Positions 1 through 12,758 are shown, numbered from the stretch's first letter. The stretch is 64,000 bases of DNA from Scleromitrula shiraiana (GCA_028455995.1 JABELC010000003.1:2232001-2296000); one strand, 5' to 3'. Notes: generated by a model not told the origin, from the sequence alone. Made by a program: numbers and translations.

Positions 1-653
1 AGAAGCAGTAATCCCTTCGAGAATATTGCTTCGCGAGGACACATAATGATCGTTTGATGGGCTACTGGCCGTATTGTAAACAGTGGAAATGGACATAAAT
101 ACACATCTTATCCTGCTGGTAGGTCATAGATGCGTTGACAAAATAGCGATCGGTGGAAAGAAACTAACTAGGTATATCATACTGGCATGTCGAATAAATA
201 TCAAGGACAATGAACGGACAGTGTGATGATAAATCAAATATTCTATTGATATTTGAGAAGTAGTATTTATGGATTCGTCAATGAAGAAGTAAGTAAGTAG
301 ATAGGAATTCCTAAAACCTCTTATGCTTCGAGAAAATAAGGGATTCGTCGTCGTACTAGTTCAAAAGAATGAACCAAACAAAATTCGAACTGTAATCGAC
401 TCACCTACAAGGTAGTGATATAGTTATGGCTATTCACCCCTCCCTAGAGACTAACAAACGCAATTAAAGAAACAATAAATCAATGAAGGCATTATAATGA
501 ATCAACAAAAAGATCAATAATTTCAAGAAAACATGAAGTCAATACCAAATACAAAATCAGAAGCAACCTAAATCAAAGAACTGTCAAAAAAAAGAAAAAA
601 AACTTTGTAACAAGTTCATTACCATTCCCTATTTCTCGAAATTTGCATCCTAT
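1..653. other. Gene-free left edge
   Basis: No coding signal is seen. Around 420-460 a short stretch (tattcaccc...tagagac) resembles one around 1640-1670. Both lie at a similar distance beyond the 3' ends of the two broken minus-strand paralogs, which suggests that gene plus flank was duplicated as a unit. Confidence 0.5.
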
Positions 654-1275
654 TCAACCGTTCATTCTCCCCGGATCATCCCACATAGCTCTCCGCAACT
701 GCAACTCATTCTCTGCTAGCTTCTCTCTCCAAGACCTGGCATATCGTTCCAGCGCAAACAAAACACCCATTTATCCGCGTAAATCGCAACTTAGTTCAGC
801 CTCAAATCCAATCACTGCATCCTTTTCAAAAAAACTCCACTTGATCCGGAAACTTCCCCCAATTATAACCCTCTTCATCTTCCCATTCCCTCTCCATACT
901 CCCACCAATCCACCAAACCGTATCCTGTGTGCGAATATCCGCCTTCACGAAACCCCACGTAAGTATCATAAATCTGTACTTAGGTCTCACGAATCTATCG
1001 CGTATAAACAACGCCTCTTCTAGCATTCTTTCAATGTCTTTAGTTTTGGTCATAAAAGCAATCCCCATACGGTTCTTTTCGGCTTTTGTTTCGCAACATT
1101 GAGGATATCTCTTCGTTTTATGAGCAACAAATATCAAACCGAGAACTTCTTTCTCTTCCGACTTGCGAATTATTTTCAATTCGGGGTTCGAACCGACAAA
1201 TTCTTTCGTCCTGCGAACTATTCTCGCTTTGGTTCTACCACGGCATGTGCATTGAAAGGTTTTTGATCCGTATTT
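654..1275 (-). pseudogene. Broken copy 1 of the F-C-T-C/WW small-protein family
   Basis: Function unknown. Read on the minus strand it starts in the family motif KTFQCTC, then runs through GLIFVAHKTK, a second Cys pair (QCCE), the signature DTVWWIGG, an acidic loop and FPDQVEFF. It ends with a tail containing SWREKLAENELQLRRAMW that aligns with WKERLARFGFRLEYTVW of copy 6. No in-frame ATG lies at the expected start (about 1275). The frame shifts in a T run near 826-832 after VEFF, and a TAA stands in the restored frame at 771-773. An internal near-repeat of about 57 bp (around 1145-1230) lengthens the segment between the two Cys motifs. I infer a decayed gene of about 190 codons. The plus-strand reading frame at 643-1023 is its antisense shadow. 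Confidence 0.75.
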
Positions 1276-1998
1276 TGTAAAAAGCAGATGTAGTAAATGG
1301 AAATAGATGGTGGAGATAGAGATAGGCTGGAGATGTATATTCGTTAGCTTGTGGGGTATATATATATCGAGATCAAAAAGTTCCTTACAGTAAGTCCGGA
1401 CAGATTGACTATAGACGATTTAAGAAATTCATATGAAGTGGGTCTAGAAGGTCAAAAATATCTAAAGAGCAGACGGTAGTAAAAGCTGTTTGTTTTCGTA
1501 TTCGCAAATATGGTAATGGAAAGGAAGCAAGAAGATGGATAATTCCACGATTTTTAATCCTTCACCATATCAGCACACCAGATAAAAGAATGAGCGAAAT
1601 AAATTATTTGAATTATAATCAGCTTCTCATGGATAGGAATATAGTTATTCACCTCTCTGTAGAGATCGGGAGACGTAGTACTTGAGGGATAGAATGTAAT
1701 TGAATCATTTTTCTAGTTAAGTAAAAGAAGTGAAATTATAAACAAGTGTCAGTCTCCACTAGAGATATTTTCATATCCTTGAGTATATAGAACAGCTCAT
1801 TGCAATGAATCCATAGATAGTAGTAGATAGATAGATAGATAGATGGATAAATTTAACAAACCAACAATGTTAATTTCAACAGACAAACACAGAAACTAAG
1901 AATTCAAAAGAAAAGAAAACACAAGCCCCAACCCTCCCTATTCCCCGAAAACCATATCGAAAGAAATCCGACTTCTAAAAATATTCCATAACCATTTT
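1276..1998. other. Gene-free spacer between paralog copies 1 and 2
   Basis: No coding signal is seen. It holds a short (tagat)n microsatellite near 1820-1845 and the flank segment near 1640-1670 that resembles the flank of copy 1. Confidence 0.5.
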
Positions 1999-2503
1999 CT
2001 ACTCTTCTAATTCCCAAACCTCCTCAAGCATCCCTTTTCGATCAGTCCACTCAACATATTCCAACCGAAAACTACTCTCATCCAGCAGCTCTCTCCACTT
2101 AGCCGTCCGTATGTTCTTCCATCAACATATATTGAGAAGTATCCTTTACCACCAGGATATTCCAACCCTGGGGAACCTTCTCAACCCCATGCCATCTTTC
2201 CGTGAAATCCTCAGTGAACTCCATCTTATCGGGGAACTTTTTACCCTCATCTTCCTTACTCTCCTCACTCCACCCAGTCCACCATACCCTATCCCAGCTG
2301 AACATGCTATCGTAGGATGGATATCCAAAACACCATATCATGCCATCCTCATCCCAATCAAAAACCTTTAGACATTTAAATAAAGTATTTTGGATCCTCT
2401 GGGCTTTTGCTAGAAAGGCGTATTTCAAATTCTTGCTTTCATTCTCGTTTGAGCAATACATGTGTCATCTTCAAGTTTTTGTAAAATGAGCTGCAAATAC
2501 TCG
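1999..2503 (-). pseudogene. Broken copy 2 of the F-C-T-C/WW small-protein family
   Basis: Function unknown. The open part (2461-2099) contains YAFLAKAQRI, the signature DRVWWTGW, an acidic loop and FPDKMEF. After a one-base shift near 2090-2105 the family tail continues as AKWRELLDESSFRLEYVEW and ends at a TAG at 1999-2001. Upstream of the first ATG the same frame reads FAAHFTKT followed by two TGA stops. This matches IFVAHKTK of copy 1, so the N-terminal third is dead and its F-C-T-C start is not recognisable. It lies in tandem with copy 1, same orientation, about 0.7 kb away. A sequencing error could explain the 3' shift but not the two upstream stops. Confidence 0.72.
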
Positions 2504-4569
2504 AGTACATGACTATAAAATTTATAGCGTATGGGATACCACCATTAGCCTACGATATTTCGGACGCCGCGGATACAGTCGATGTGTAAATGAATGCACA
2601 TTTTGCGGATTGAAGTCGAGGAAATAATTGATGAAGATATTAGTAAGAGAACTTTCGAGTGTTTTTTTCTGCTTGCAGTTTTGTTACGGTGTCTTGATGA
2701 TAAAATATTTTATTTCATTTTGTTTCAAGTTAATGATGTATCTGTTCTATAGTTTTCGAATCGAGTAATCATGGGTAAAGGTGCCAGAAAGAAGTAATTA
2801 GATTATTATTATATTAGGATTGTGAATAAATAAAGTCATATGGCAGTATCCAATTGAAGAATATAATACTGATTCATAGTTTTAAAAACATGTTTTAACA
2901 AGACTCGAAACAAAAATATGATAGATATTCAAGTTATTAAATAAGTAATAAATTAATGATTAATAAACAAGTTCAAAATGTTAATTTTTAACCCAATGAC
3001 ACTGCCATTTACTAGTACATTATCTTTTTATACTACTACTCGTATATCATATTTATTCCCCCCCTTCCTCTTCCTCACCACCCCTTTTTCCATCTCACAT
3101 CCCACATCTCACATCTCACATCTCATCCCATACACCAACCTCCACACTCATATACCCAACCCAACCCAAAAAGATACAACCTAACCCTACACCTGCACCA
3201 ACACACGAATCGCGACATCCAAATTCGCCTCTTCTTCTTCTTCTTCTTCTTTTCCCCATTTATCATTCCCCATTCCTCATTCCCCATCCATCACCACTCC
3301 ATCCACAAAACCATACATAATAACCATCCATCCATCCACACATAATAAAAAAAAACCACATACCTACCTCGCCGTCGCCGTCCGGAGACGTCCCATTATG
3401 CTTACCTGTGCTATACTATATTTATTATATTCGAATCTCATATATATAATTTGAACGAAATATACTGACTAGTGTTCGTAGCAGTGGAATACACTATTTT
3501 GAGTCTATTGAAGGCCCGGTTATTTTCTGACGCTCGTTGATTGATGGATGTCCTTCTCTCATTCTTAGAATTATATGTAATATTTTATTTTATTTGATTT
3601 TTTAGATATATTTTATTTTATAGTTCATTCATATGTAAGGTTATTTTCATAAGGATTTTTATGTCGCTGGGAAAGTGATGGATGTATTGTTAAGAGGTTT
3701 ACTCGTAATTCTAATTATAATTATATTTACTACTACCGCGGTATACTGTTTTAATCTGCCTAGTCAATCGTTTTTCATCTTCAACTTCTAATTTAAGTAT
3801 AATATAATATAATATGATATTGTAGAAATATATTCATCCACTTATTCATTTATCCATTCATCCATTCATCCATCCATTCATTCGTTTCCACCATGTCAAA
3901 TCTAGTTCAATCTAAAGCCCCATGATAATGTAATAAACCCATCCATCCATCCATCCATCCATCCAACATATTCTCCCCAACCTTCTCTCACGGGCACGAG
4001 TCAAGATAAACCCAAATAACTAAACGCCTAGACATGCAACCATTGACCCAGCCAGACAAACACCTGGCGAAATATCCCGCAAAGCCAACCCCAAATCTCG
4101 TAAAGACAAGAAAAAAAAAAGAAAAAAAGAAAAAAAAAAAAAGAAAATCCTCCGTAAAGTAAAAAGTCGCCCTAGAATTAACCGCATAAATCATCGTTTC
4201 CATTCGCTAGCTATCTCAAAAACCTCGCTTCCTCACTCACCTCTTGAAAATTCGTCGCCAACACTATAAATCCCTAGCACCACCTTGATGATGATCAACT
4301 CTGCTTCGCTCTCGCCCTCATATTATCTATCTGCTAAGCTAAGCAAAGCAAGCCAACTTGTCTCTCATTGATCCATCGAGTTGAAAACCAATGGTATGAT
4401 TCACCACTGTGACCGTGTGAATATTGATTTTGACGATGGGCTATTCGCTGAGTCTTTCCTGCTGTATGTATACGTCGTTATTTTCTTTTCATTCCATAAT
4501 CATTCTTCCCCTTCACCCTCCCCTTCATATTCTCATCTCTCCACAAGTAAACCTTCCTCCCTCTCGAAC
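2504..4569. other. Gene-free region rich in simple repeats
   Basis: No convincing gene. It contains a (TTC)n run near 3229-3251, several CCCACATCTCACATC-like repeats near 3095-3125, (CATC)n at about 3938-3964 and an A-rich tract at about 4108-4146. The pyrimidine-rich frames at 4381-4921 are shadows of the minus-strand gene that ends at 4570. Confidence 0.5.
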
Positions 4570-6769
4570 TCAATCCCCATCCCCATCCCCATGCTCAACA
4601 ACCCCCTCCCACCTCACAACAACCCTACACTTCCCCCTCGCCATCGCATCCCTCACCGCCCTCCACCTCCCACATTCCCTCGCCCTCGCCGCAAAAACCC
4701 CCTGCCACCAACCCCCCTCAAACCCACATTCTTCTATCCCCCCTCCCTTTCCCATTCCCATTCCCTTTCCCTTTCCTTTTCCTTTTCCCCCTCCCCACCC
4801 TCCAACCAATCTCTCAAATTCCTCCTCTCCTCCCCCCTCGGAGGAAAAATATCGCCATGCTAATTCCTCCCGCACTTCCCTATCATCCCTTATACCCTCA
4901 GGTAATTCTCTATACCGCTGATCTCTCATCTCCCCAAAACGTGGGATATTAAACAGGGAGAGATATTCTGCGGGCGGGGCACCAGGGAGATGGAAGGAGG
5001 GCGGGTGGGAGGAGGTGCTGAATTCAAAGATGGGGACGCCTTGGTGGGAGAAATCGAAGTCTTGACGCAGGGGGAGGGGGAGGGGGAGTGTGGGAGCTTG
5101 GTTGCTGAGAAAAGAGGAGGATAGTGATGGGGATGTGTGGTGGGTATGGGTGTCGGCGTGAATGGGGTAGGCTGTTACATGGGAGAGGGGAGCGGCGAAT
5201 GTGAGCCAGGAGGTGGGGGATGGGTGGGGGAAGTTTGGGGGGCAGGGCGGGGATGGGGGGCTTTTGGTGCTGGGTGTAGTGCTGGGAGGTTGATAGGTTA
5301 TGAGGGGTTGCTGGATGTAGATGTAGATCCAAGGGTGGAGGATTCCGTGTTGATCGGGTCTGTGATTGGTAGATAAATGGTTAGCTGGTTATTCTTTAAA
5401 GATAGAGTGAGGATCTGAGAGAAGGTAGAAGGATGATTGTAAAGGAATGAAATGATTTGAATATTCGACAACGCATCTTCGGATGAGAATAAGAGGGAAA
5501 GAGAAGGAAATATGACAACGATCAATTGAACTTGAGACATGAAACACAAAGTCAAAACTGGCAGCAAAACTCCGGAGTATTTCAGATGATACTGGAATGA
5601 ATGGTAAGATAACGATGGCAACCAGGCAAGTATTCTTCACTTGAACACCCCCCTCTACAATTACTACACCAATTCAACTCCAACCAAAGATGCAGCACAA
5701 CACAGTGAAACTCCCAGAGAAACAAACCAAAAACAAACACCACACAAAAAAGAGCGAGGAAAACAAAAGAGAAAAAAACTCACAACCCAACCTCCCCAAC
5801 CTCAATCACCTCCCCGACTCTATCTCTCCCAGTGCCACTCACCCCAAAATGCCCCAACAACTCATTCCTAAACCCGCCCTCCCTCATATCAGGCGTAAAA
5901 TCATGAAACGAAATACCGCTACATCTTCTCTTCTTACCACCGAGACCCGCTATCATTTCTTGGAGGAGTATGTACTCTCTTAGTCCTTTTCCTGTTTGGA
6001 GGTTAATTTTAGGTGGACTTGGGGATAGATTTAGTGATATGGTTGATGGTATGGTGGGAGTTAATATGCCGAGACCGAGAGGATTTTTGGTTTTGTATTT
6101 TGATTTTGGTGTTGATTTTAATGTAGATGTGTGATTGATGAATTTGCGGTCGAGGTTGAGGTTGACATGGTTCGACGTATCTAACGCACCACAATCCACT
6201 CTCTCCATCTCCATCTCCATCTCCATCTTGGCACCAGTATCTCTCAACTTCCTCATCATATCCATATCCCTCCCCCCATTTCCCCCCTCTTCCCCCTCAC
6301 GCTCCCACATCCCCACCATCTCCCCCCCAAAAACAAACCCATTCTTCACCCCCACCACAGCCTGCAATCTCCTACTCGCCAACTCCACGAACATCCTTCG
6401 ATCCCTGATATGTCTTTGTAATACTTCAAATGCGCTTTCTTGTTGATGCGCATGTAGTGGATATAAATCATCATTCCTGTTTCTACCCTCCTCCCGACTT
6501 TCATACTCCCGCGTAAGGTTGTCGAGAATGGTGTCGTTAGGTTCGAGACGGATGGGGAGATTGGGTGGTGGTATGGGGAGGGAGAATTCATTGGGTGGGG
6601 GGATGTCAGATGCGTGGTGGGCGTGTGGGATCTGTTTTTGGTATATTAGATTAGAAGGTGGATTTTCCATCTTGTTGGATTGGTATTGGAAGTTTGGATT
6701 CGCAGTTATGAATTTGTATGGGTTGTTGAGGGGTAGGAAGGTGAGAAAGATGAGGTTGATGGTTGGCAC
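4570..6769 (-). CDS. Hypothetical low-complexity protein, two-exon model (tentative)
   Basis: I do not recognise this protein. Exon 1 (6769-5784) is a long open frame with charged, probably helical segments (for example REYESREEGRNRNDD) and EM repeats. It ends at a GTGAGT donor, and without splicing it stops just downstream at 5780. The next long minus-strand frame opens at a well-formed acceptor (branch-like CTAAC, then CACAG, exon 2 from 5359) and runs to 4570. The join is in phase and gives about 591 residues. Exon 2 is Pro/Thr/Ser-rich, then Gly/Lys/Glu-rich with a GKGKGKGKGMGMG run. The 424-nt intron is long for this window, so further exons or two genes are possible. An internal ATG at 6670 is an alternative start. 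Confidence 0.38.
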
Positions 6770-8073
6770 GTAGGTGGATTTTGTTTGCTCTGATTTCTTT
6801 CCGTTCTCCCTTTCGTTTTATGTTGTCATTTCTCTTCTTTTTCTATCTTAGATCAATTTTTCGCTTTTGACGAAATAAATTATCGCTGTTGTTGGAATTT
6901 CTTTCGTTGTTGTAAATATAACTATTAAGAAGTAAAACCGTTGTTGATAGATTGATAACACCACCTCATCCTCAACAATCGATGAGAAGAATACCAAATA
7001 TAAAGAAAAAGTCCATATTTAATGTGGGACTATATTTGACATCCGATGTATGACTATGATGGAGTGAACAGTGAATATATTCCTTCTATATAGATCGAAT
7101 CAAGATGTCTGATCTATATAATATATCAGACATCATGATGATCGTGACATCAAAGAACAGACGAGAGAGACTTTGGTCTGGCAAAGAAAGATGAGTTGAT
7201 TATTTAATCAAGCAGTAATGAGAAACATTCCATACAGTTATTCTTACCATATGAACCACTAATAAATCACGATATAACTGATAATCTAATCAACTTCCAA
7301 AATGTATTAAGATCAAGAAGCTGAGAGGTTAAAAGGGAGAATTCTAAAATCTCACCCTGTATGATCCATTCTCCTTGGTTTATTTAGTACATGTCTGATT
7401 TCTCGCTTAATTATCATCTGATCTTTAACTTCCTCTCATCTATTCATCCCCAATTTCGTTCCTTCCTATTTCTCTTTTCTAGAAACATAGCAAACACATG
7501 TGCTATATCTTCCAGGAGATGTGAAGACGTTATGGATGCTCTATTCAGTGATATTCAAAATCAATGTTATTGTGAGATAATTGTTCTGTAAGCCAAACAA
7601 TCCTAACTCACCTTGCAAAGTCCTCTCAAAAGAACTTCCTTCTCCTCATCATTTTTGACGTCTTCATCTTCATCTTCAAGAAATAAAACGTATTACTTGC
7701 TAACAAACGCTCGTCATGATATTGTGTTATCCATCCATATCGCTTCACAAAAAAAAGGTGTTATTTGACATTTGCATTTCAGTATTATTTGTGTATGTAT
7801 CTATTATCATCCATCATTGATCATTCAACCCAAACTTTCAATGTCAGCATCATGACAATCCCCTTTTTCTGAGTGAAAATGACTCTCAGAGTCAAATGAC
7901 TCAATCCGATTCAAAACGCCGCGCCTTCATCCCTCATTATGCGCTTATTTATGGAATATGTACACCGAAGAAGTAAACTTCCCTCGTCCCAACCCATCCA
8001 CCCGTCCAGTTCATTTATACATGTCAACCAATAATGGTTGATGGAAGGTATGATTAAACCCATATCAAGGATC
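6770..8073. other. Intergenic region with one perfect inverted repeat
   Basis: No gene is supported; the short frame at 7391-7591 lacks any family feature. A perfect 10-bp inverted repeat (GATGTCTGAT / ATCAGACATC, 7104-7134, AT-rich 11-nt loop) lies in AT-rich DNA. The right end carries the 3' UTR of the GH72 gene. Confidence 0.45.
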
Positions 8074-9479
8074 TTATAACCAGTACATAAATCCAAGCAT
8101 GACAGCGACTAATCCTACACTCATTCCCTTGATTTCCTTTCCACCTGATGCACTTCCCTTGGTTGAGGTTGCAGATGCAGCAGAGCCAGTTGCACTACCA
8201 GTTCCAGTTGCGGAGGCAGCGGTAGGAGTAGCGGTTGCTTCCTTCTGGCCAATAGAAGGTAAAGCTACATCACCATCAACTAACCAACCACCAGATGTAG
8301 ATGAAGGGCAGGCTGGTGGAGTCAAAGATGGAGAGTATGCCGAACTTGCGACACCGGTTGGAGTCAAAGTCGACCACTGACTTTGTAAATTGGCGAAATC
8401 TGGAGTAACCGGCATTGGTGTACCAGATCTAGAAATTCCAGCTTGAACACCAGTGGCCACAACAGTTGCTGCTACGGTAGGACCATAACTGATCAAACCA
8501 TAATCATTTGTTTCCTCAATCCATTCATAGACAATCGCGCCAGACCAAAGAGTATTCATGTCAGAACCAAGAATTGCACTTTGATCATCAAAAGTTCGTG
8601 GCCTTACGGTATTACATCCCGTCTCGGAGAAGAAGATTGGGATGTTGTAACCTTGAGCATATGTGTCGAGAGTCTTGTAACCAGAAGTTGAGAAGTCGCT
8701 ATCACCGCACCATTCATACGCATTCAAACCGAAAAAATCGATCGTCTCTGAAGAATTGGTACCACAAGCAAGATAATTTTGAAGCATAGGTCGTAGTTCA
8801 GCGATATCTGCGGCGGAATAACCAACTGGAATATCTCTATATCCCTTCGAATTTCTGTACGCCTTCATATCCCTAGCTGCAGCCTTGATGAATGGAGCCG
8901 CCATCGATTGGTTGTTCAAAGCAATAACCTCATTTCCTACAAAGAACCCCAGTGTATTATCATAGTTAGCGAATGCGTCCATGACTTTACCGAAAGCCTT
9001 ATATTGGGTTTGGTTCCAAGTTGCGTCGGTCTATAGGAATAATTAGCATTGGCTTTAATTTCAGTATATCAAATAAAACGTACTGGAGTAATTGCAGTGT
9101 TGAAGGTATCCAAGTCCAGGAAAAGATAGACACCAGCATCTGCGAAAGCTTTCATACATCCATCATGATCCCCAGTTGGATCAACATGATATACACGGAT
9201 TGCGTTTGCGCCCAATTTTTCCATCAAAGAAGCATCGAGTTGACATTGTGTGGTATCGATTAATGGATCGGCTTCGGTCAATTGATATGCAACACCTAGA
9301 GATTATTAGCATATGCCATGGATAGAGACTTTAAAGAGCTTTATACCTTTGATAAAGAATTGGTCGCCATCACTGGTGAAGAACTTGGAACCGGATGTAG
9401 AAATTGTAGCAATGGCATTAACCGTGGTAATAGCCAAACTGGCAATCAAACCAACATTGGCAAAAGTCTTGGAAAACAT
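8074..9479 (-). CDS. GPI-anchored 1,3-beta-glucanosyltransferase, GH72 (Gel/Gas type)
   Basis: Cell-surface enzyme that cleaves and re-ligates beta-1,3-glucan chains during wall assembly. Three exons join in frame (9479-9347, 9295-9084, 9030-8074; introns of 51 and 53 nt) to give 433 residues. The start is followed by a signal peptide (MFSKTFANVGLIASLAITT). Family landmarks are FFIKGVAYQ, NAIRVYHVDP, the acid/base Glu in FFVGNEV, the nucleophile region IFFSETGCN (often SEYGC in relatives) and YEWIEETNDYGLI. After about residue 330 comes a Ser/Thr/Ala-rich stretch and a hydrophobic end (MSVGLVAVMLGFMYWL) typical of GPI attachment. No Cys-rich CBM43 module follows, so it belongs to the shorter subfamily. 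The upstream 250 bases are pyrimidine-rich, as in many highly expressed fungal promoters. Confidence 0.95.
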
Positions 9480-10856
9480 GGTCGGAGAGCAATTGTATTA
9501 TGTACAAAAATTGTAGATTGAATGACAAAGGAGTGATGGAGGAATTGATTCAATCTTGATAGATAGATAGATAGATTGACAGACACTGCAGACCAGGCAG
9601 TTGAACGAAGGTTTGGTATGAATTGATCGAATAATATATTAAATATTTCAAAGAGTAAACACAGAATCGGAACTTCTCTCTTTTTTTTTCACTTTTTTTT
9701 TTCTTCTTCTTCTCCTTCTCCCTTTTCAATACTTTATTTAGGTAGCGACTGCTTTTTGCGGTGGGAGATAGAAACGAGTGTAGTATTGGAGAGTGGAGTC
9801 CTAGATCGAACTCAACTTTAATGTTTCTAGACTCTTTTTTTTTTCCTTCTTCCCCTTGTGGATGGATAGATATAGATAGATGAGTTATGAATTATGGATC
9901 GTGAAGATTTTAGTATTCAGTAACAGAAAGAGCACAAGTCAATAATTTAAATATTGACATAAGAGAGAACAGACGGCAGAGTGAACAAATAATATGAGGC
10001 AATTAATATATATTATATTGAAGAGATCAAACTCAATTAGGTAAGAAAGCAAAAGGAACTTGCAAGAAGTAACGAAAGAGTTGATTTAAAGTGGATAGGA
10101 TAGGATGAACGGGGAGAAATTAGGGGGAGAATTTAAATTTGAGTTTGAAGTTAGAATAATGGGGTTAGAATAATGGGGAAGAGAGGAAGGGGAAGGGGAG
10201 GGGAGGGGGGGGGAAAGATGAAGATGATATCGGAGGGAAAAAACGAATGTAGTTATGAAAAGTGGATGGATGATTTGCGAGAGAAAAGAGGGAAGAGGAG
10301 GAAGTAGGAGGAGGAGTAGTAGGAGGAGTAGTAGTAGTAGGAGGAGTAGTAGGAGGAAGAGGAGAAGAGGAAAAAGGAGATGGGATGGGTGAAATTATTT
10401 TTTATCGTTCCCTTTCCTTTTTGAAGATTAATAAAAAATAAAAATCAAGATTTTGGAAATATCATTCTCCACTATTAACTTTTGGTAAGATTACTAATAT
10501 TAATTATATAACCAATTCAAAAAAATAGGAACCAATCAAAAAAAAAGAGGATACAAGAAAATATATAAATATCGGGTCAGGTCCCCTGACACGCCGCCTC
10601 TTCTTTATGATCTTTTATTATCACATGTCAGATCACATGTTAGATCACATGTTTTAAAAAGCTTGTTCAAAAGCTTAAATTTTACCCAATCAACTACTTT
10701 AAAATATCGATTTTAGCCAATCATTTATGTTAAAAAAGTGCCAAGATTCTTCCAAGGCGCTAGTAAAATCACCCCTGTATCATACCAAAAAAAAAAATGA
10801 GTAGACTCGTATAAAACCTCTCTTTTTGTAAACAAAAAGAAGAGGCATTCAATCAA

Positions 10857-10971
10857 TCAAGGATTATCATTTGTTTAGGATTTAATTGGTTGATCATATA
10901 GATAAAATTCGATCGGTCAAGGATTATCATTATTATTTAGAATTTAATAATTGGTTGATCATATAGATAAA
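10857..10971. repeat. Imperfect direct repeat, two units of about 57 bp
   Basis: Two adjacent units both begin TCAAGGATTATCATT and both contain TTGGTTGATCATATAGATAAA. The second carries small insertions. Origin unknown. Confidence 0.75.
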
Positions 10972-11137
10972 CTTTAGTACCTTTTTTTTCCCATTTAGAG
11001 TATTTTCGTGAGATGCAGTCGTAGCAGGTTTTTATAAGAATATCAATTATTGACGGCGTAGAACGTCAAAAAGCTTCTACCCTGTTAGTGTAGCACTTTA
11101 GAAGCCTAGTGTCCAAATTTCCTTGAAAATTCTTTTC

Positions 11138-11287
11138 CTTATCTTATAGTATCTTATAGTATAGTAGTCTTATAGTAGTCTTATAGTAGTCTTATAGTAG
11201 TCTTATAGTAGTCTTATAGTAGTCTTATAGTAGTCTTATAGTAGTCTTATAGTAGTCTTATAGTAGTAGTCTTATAGTAGTCTTATG
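11138..11287. repeat. 11-bp tandem repeat (GTAGTCTTATA)n
   Basis: About a dozen near-perfect 11-bp units run through the interval, with degenerate units at the left and one enlarged unit near 11265. It is noncoding, since no gene overlaps. Confidence 0.85.
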
Positions 11288-11643
11288 GTTTTTTTTTTAA
11301 AGGTGGTGGTTCATGTTTTGTACAGCACCAGCAAATTCAAGATATTCATTCATAAATCATTTCATTGGATAAAATTGACGGAATAATAATTATGATGGAT
11401 TATCATCTGTACTTCCTTCTATAGTGGTTAATCTTTATTTGTATTAGTAGAACGAACTAGTATACTTTTAGTTCAGGAGTAATAAATTTCATTCAATCTG
11501 TTGTTTTCTAGTCTTGTTTGAACCATTTATTACTCAGCTTTCAAGTTGATATCTACATTGATATCATAATACCATCGTGATACCATCGTGATACTATACT
11601 ATCATGAATACCACTCAATTTGATATGGACTTTTCAATTCAAT

Positions 11644-12019
11644 TCAATTCAATTCAGGAACCTTCAATTCCCACACCTCCACTCTGAAGATGACCTTGAC
11701 ATAATGAAAATCTCGAGCCCTATTCTTAAAGAACCATAGAAGGATTGACCTTGTACGTGAACATAACGTAGATAGATCATCAAGTTTCACATTCAAATCG
11801 AAACAATTCGTCTCAAGTACATTCAATCCTTTGGACGATCATGCTACAGGAAACGGTTTGTGCGATATCACAATGGGATTTGATACAAGATAGGGGAAAA
11901 TCAATTGATATTATCTCATTCAAGCAGCAGATGATTCCATTAGCTCCTCGCCACCAACTAAGCCCATCACTTACAAAGCTATAAAATACTAGATACTTTG
12001 GTAGTTCACCTAAGTACAT
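11644..12019 (-). pseudogene. Possible old relic of the F-C-T-C/WW family
   Basis: Two overlapping minus-strand frames (12019-11813 and 11826-11644) show weak resemblance to the family in the right order: a Trp pair followed by Gly (LSWWRG), then about 70 residues later LWFFKNRARDF, whose W-to-F spacing matches KWRELLDESSF of copy 2, and finally VWEL as in copy 2. A frame change is needed between them and the N-terminal Cys motifs are absent. Chance similarity cannot be excluded by eye. Confidence 0.3.
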
Positions 12020-12758
12020 CTCACCAATTTAGTGTATGTTTTGTTCTGTTTTGATGTGGAATTTGAAATAATAAACACGCGTTTCCATGCAGTGCGAGCC
12101 GTTGCCATTGTACTGCTTTTCGGTAGATCTTTATTGATATGTTGTGCGATTCTTATTTCCTAGTTTTTTTTTTTCCGTGCTTTGATTTCGATCAGTCTGA
12201 TTTTGATGATGATTTTTATTTTGCGCTGTCTTACCGGGAATAATATCATTTCGGCATGTGAGTACGTGGTTAAATGATCTGGAATTGGGATGATTTTTTC
12301 TTGTCTTGAGAGGTATTGATGGTGGTTGGAATTGTCTTAACACGATAATAGATACATTGATATGTTTGATACCCAACATGGCATGTCATGGTTCTGTATT
12401 GCAAGGTTGCAAATTGCTGGTCGTGAAGTTATACCTTTCTCTTTGCGTGAGAAGACCTACATCAGATACCTCAATCATGACATAATTTGAATTTATTCTA
12501 CTTCTATGGCGATAATGGATTCGTGTTATATTGTTGATTATCCTTCCATATCTTTGAGATGTCGCGTAGTAAGATTTCGGCTCTGATGACTAGATACAAT
12601 CATAATGGCTCGTATAAATATCTTGGGACAAGATATACCTATACTTGATTGTCCGTTGAACACTAGGGGGTCTATCTTCGAATTCATACTTTGATTATTT
12701 AGTGATTGATCATATGATTATAAGTTTTGGTCTAATAGTATCAGATCGAAATATATGG
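12020..12758. other. Gene-free stretch
   Basis: No coding or RNA signal is seen. The minus-strand frame at 12131-12379 has no recognisable feature. Confidence 0.45.

Larger units (their letters stand above)
9480..11643. other. Promoter region of the GH72 gene and gene-free repeat-rich DNA
   Basis: No gene is seen. T- and CT-rich tracts at 9680-9725 and 9835-9855 lie upstream of the GH72 start. A purine-rich block spans about 10130-10385, with (AGT/AGG)n near 10295-10360. Three near-identical AGATCACATGTT-like units lie at 10620-10655. Two tandem repeats are listed separately. Confidence 0.5.

Noticed and set aside
654..2503. RIP as cause of decay in paralog copies 1 and 2
   Set aside because: The breaks are mostly indels and a small duplication, and base composition is not shifted as in the retrotransposon.
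4381..4921. Two long plus-strand Pro/Ser-rich frames
   Set aside because: They arise from the pyrimidine-rich strand opposite the minus-strand model, have no family feature and overlap each other in two frames.
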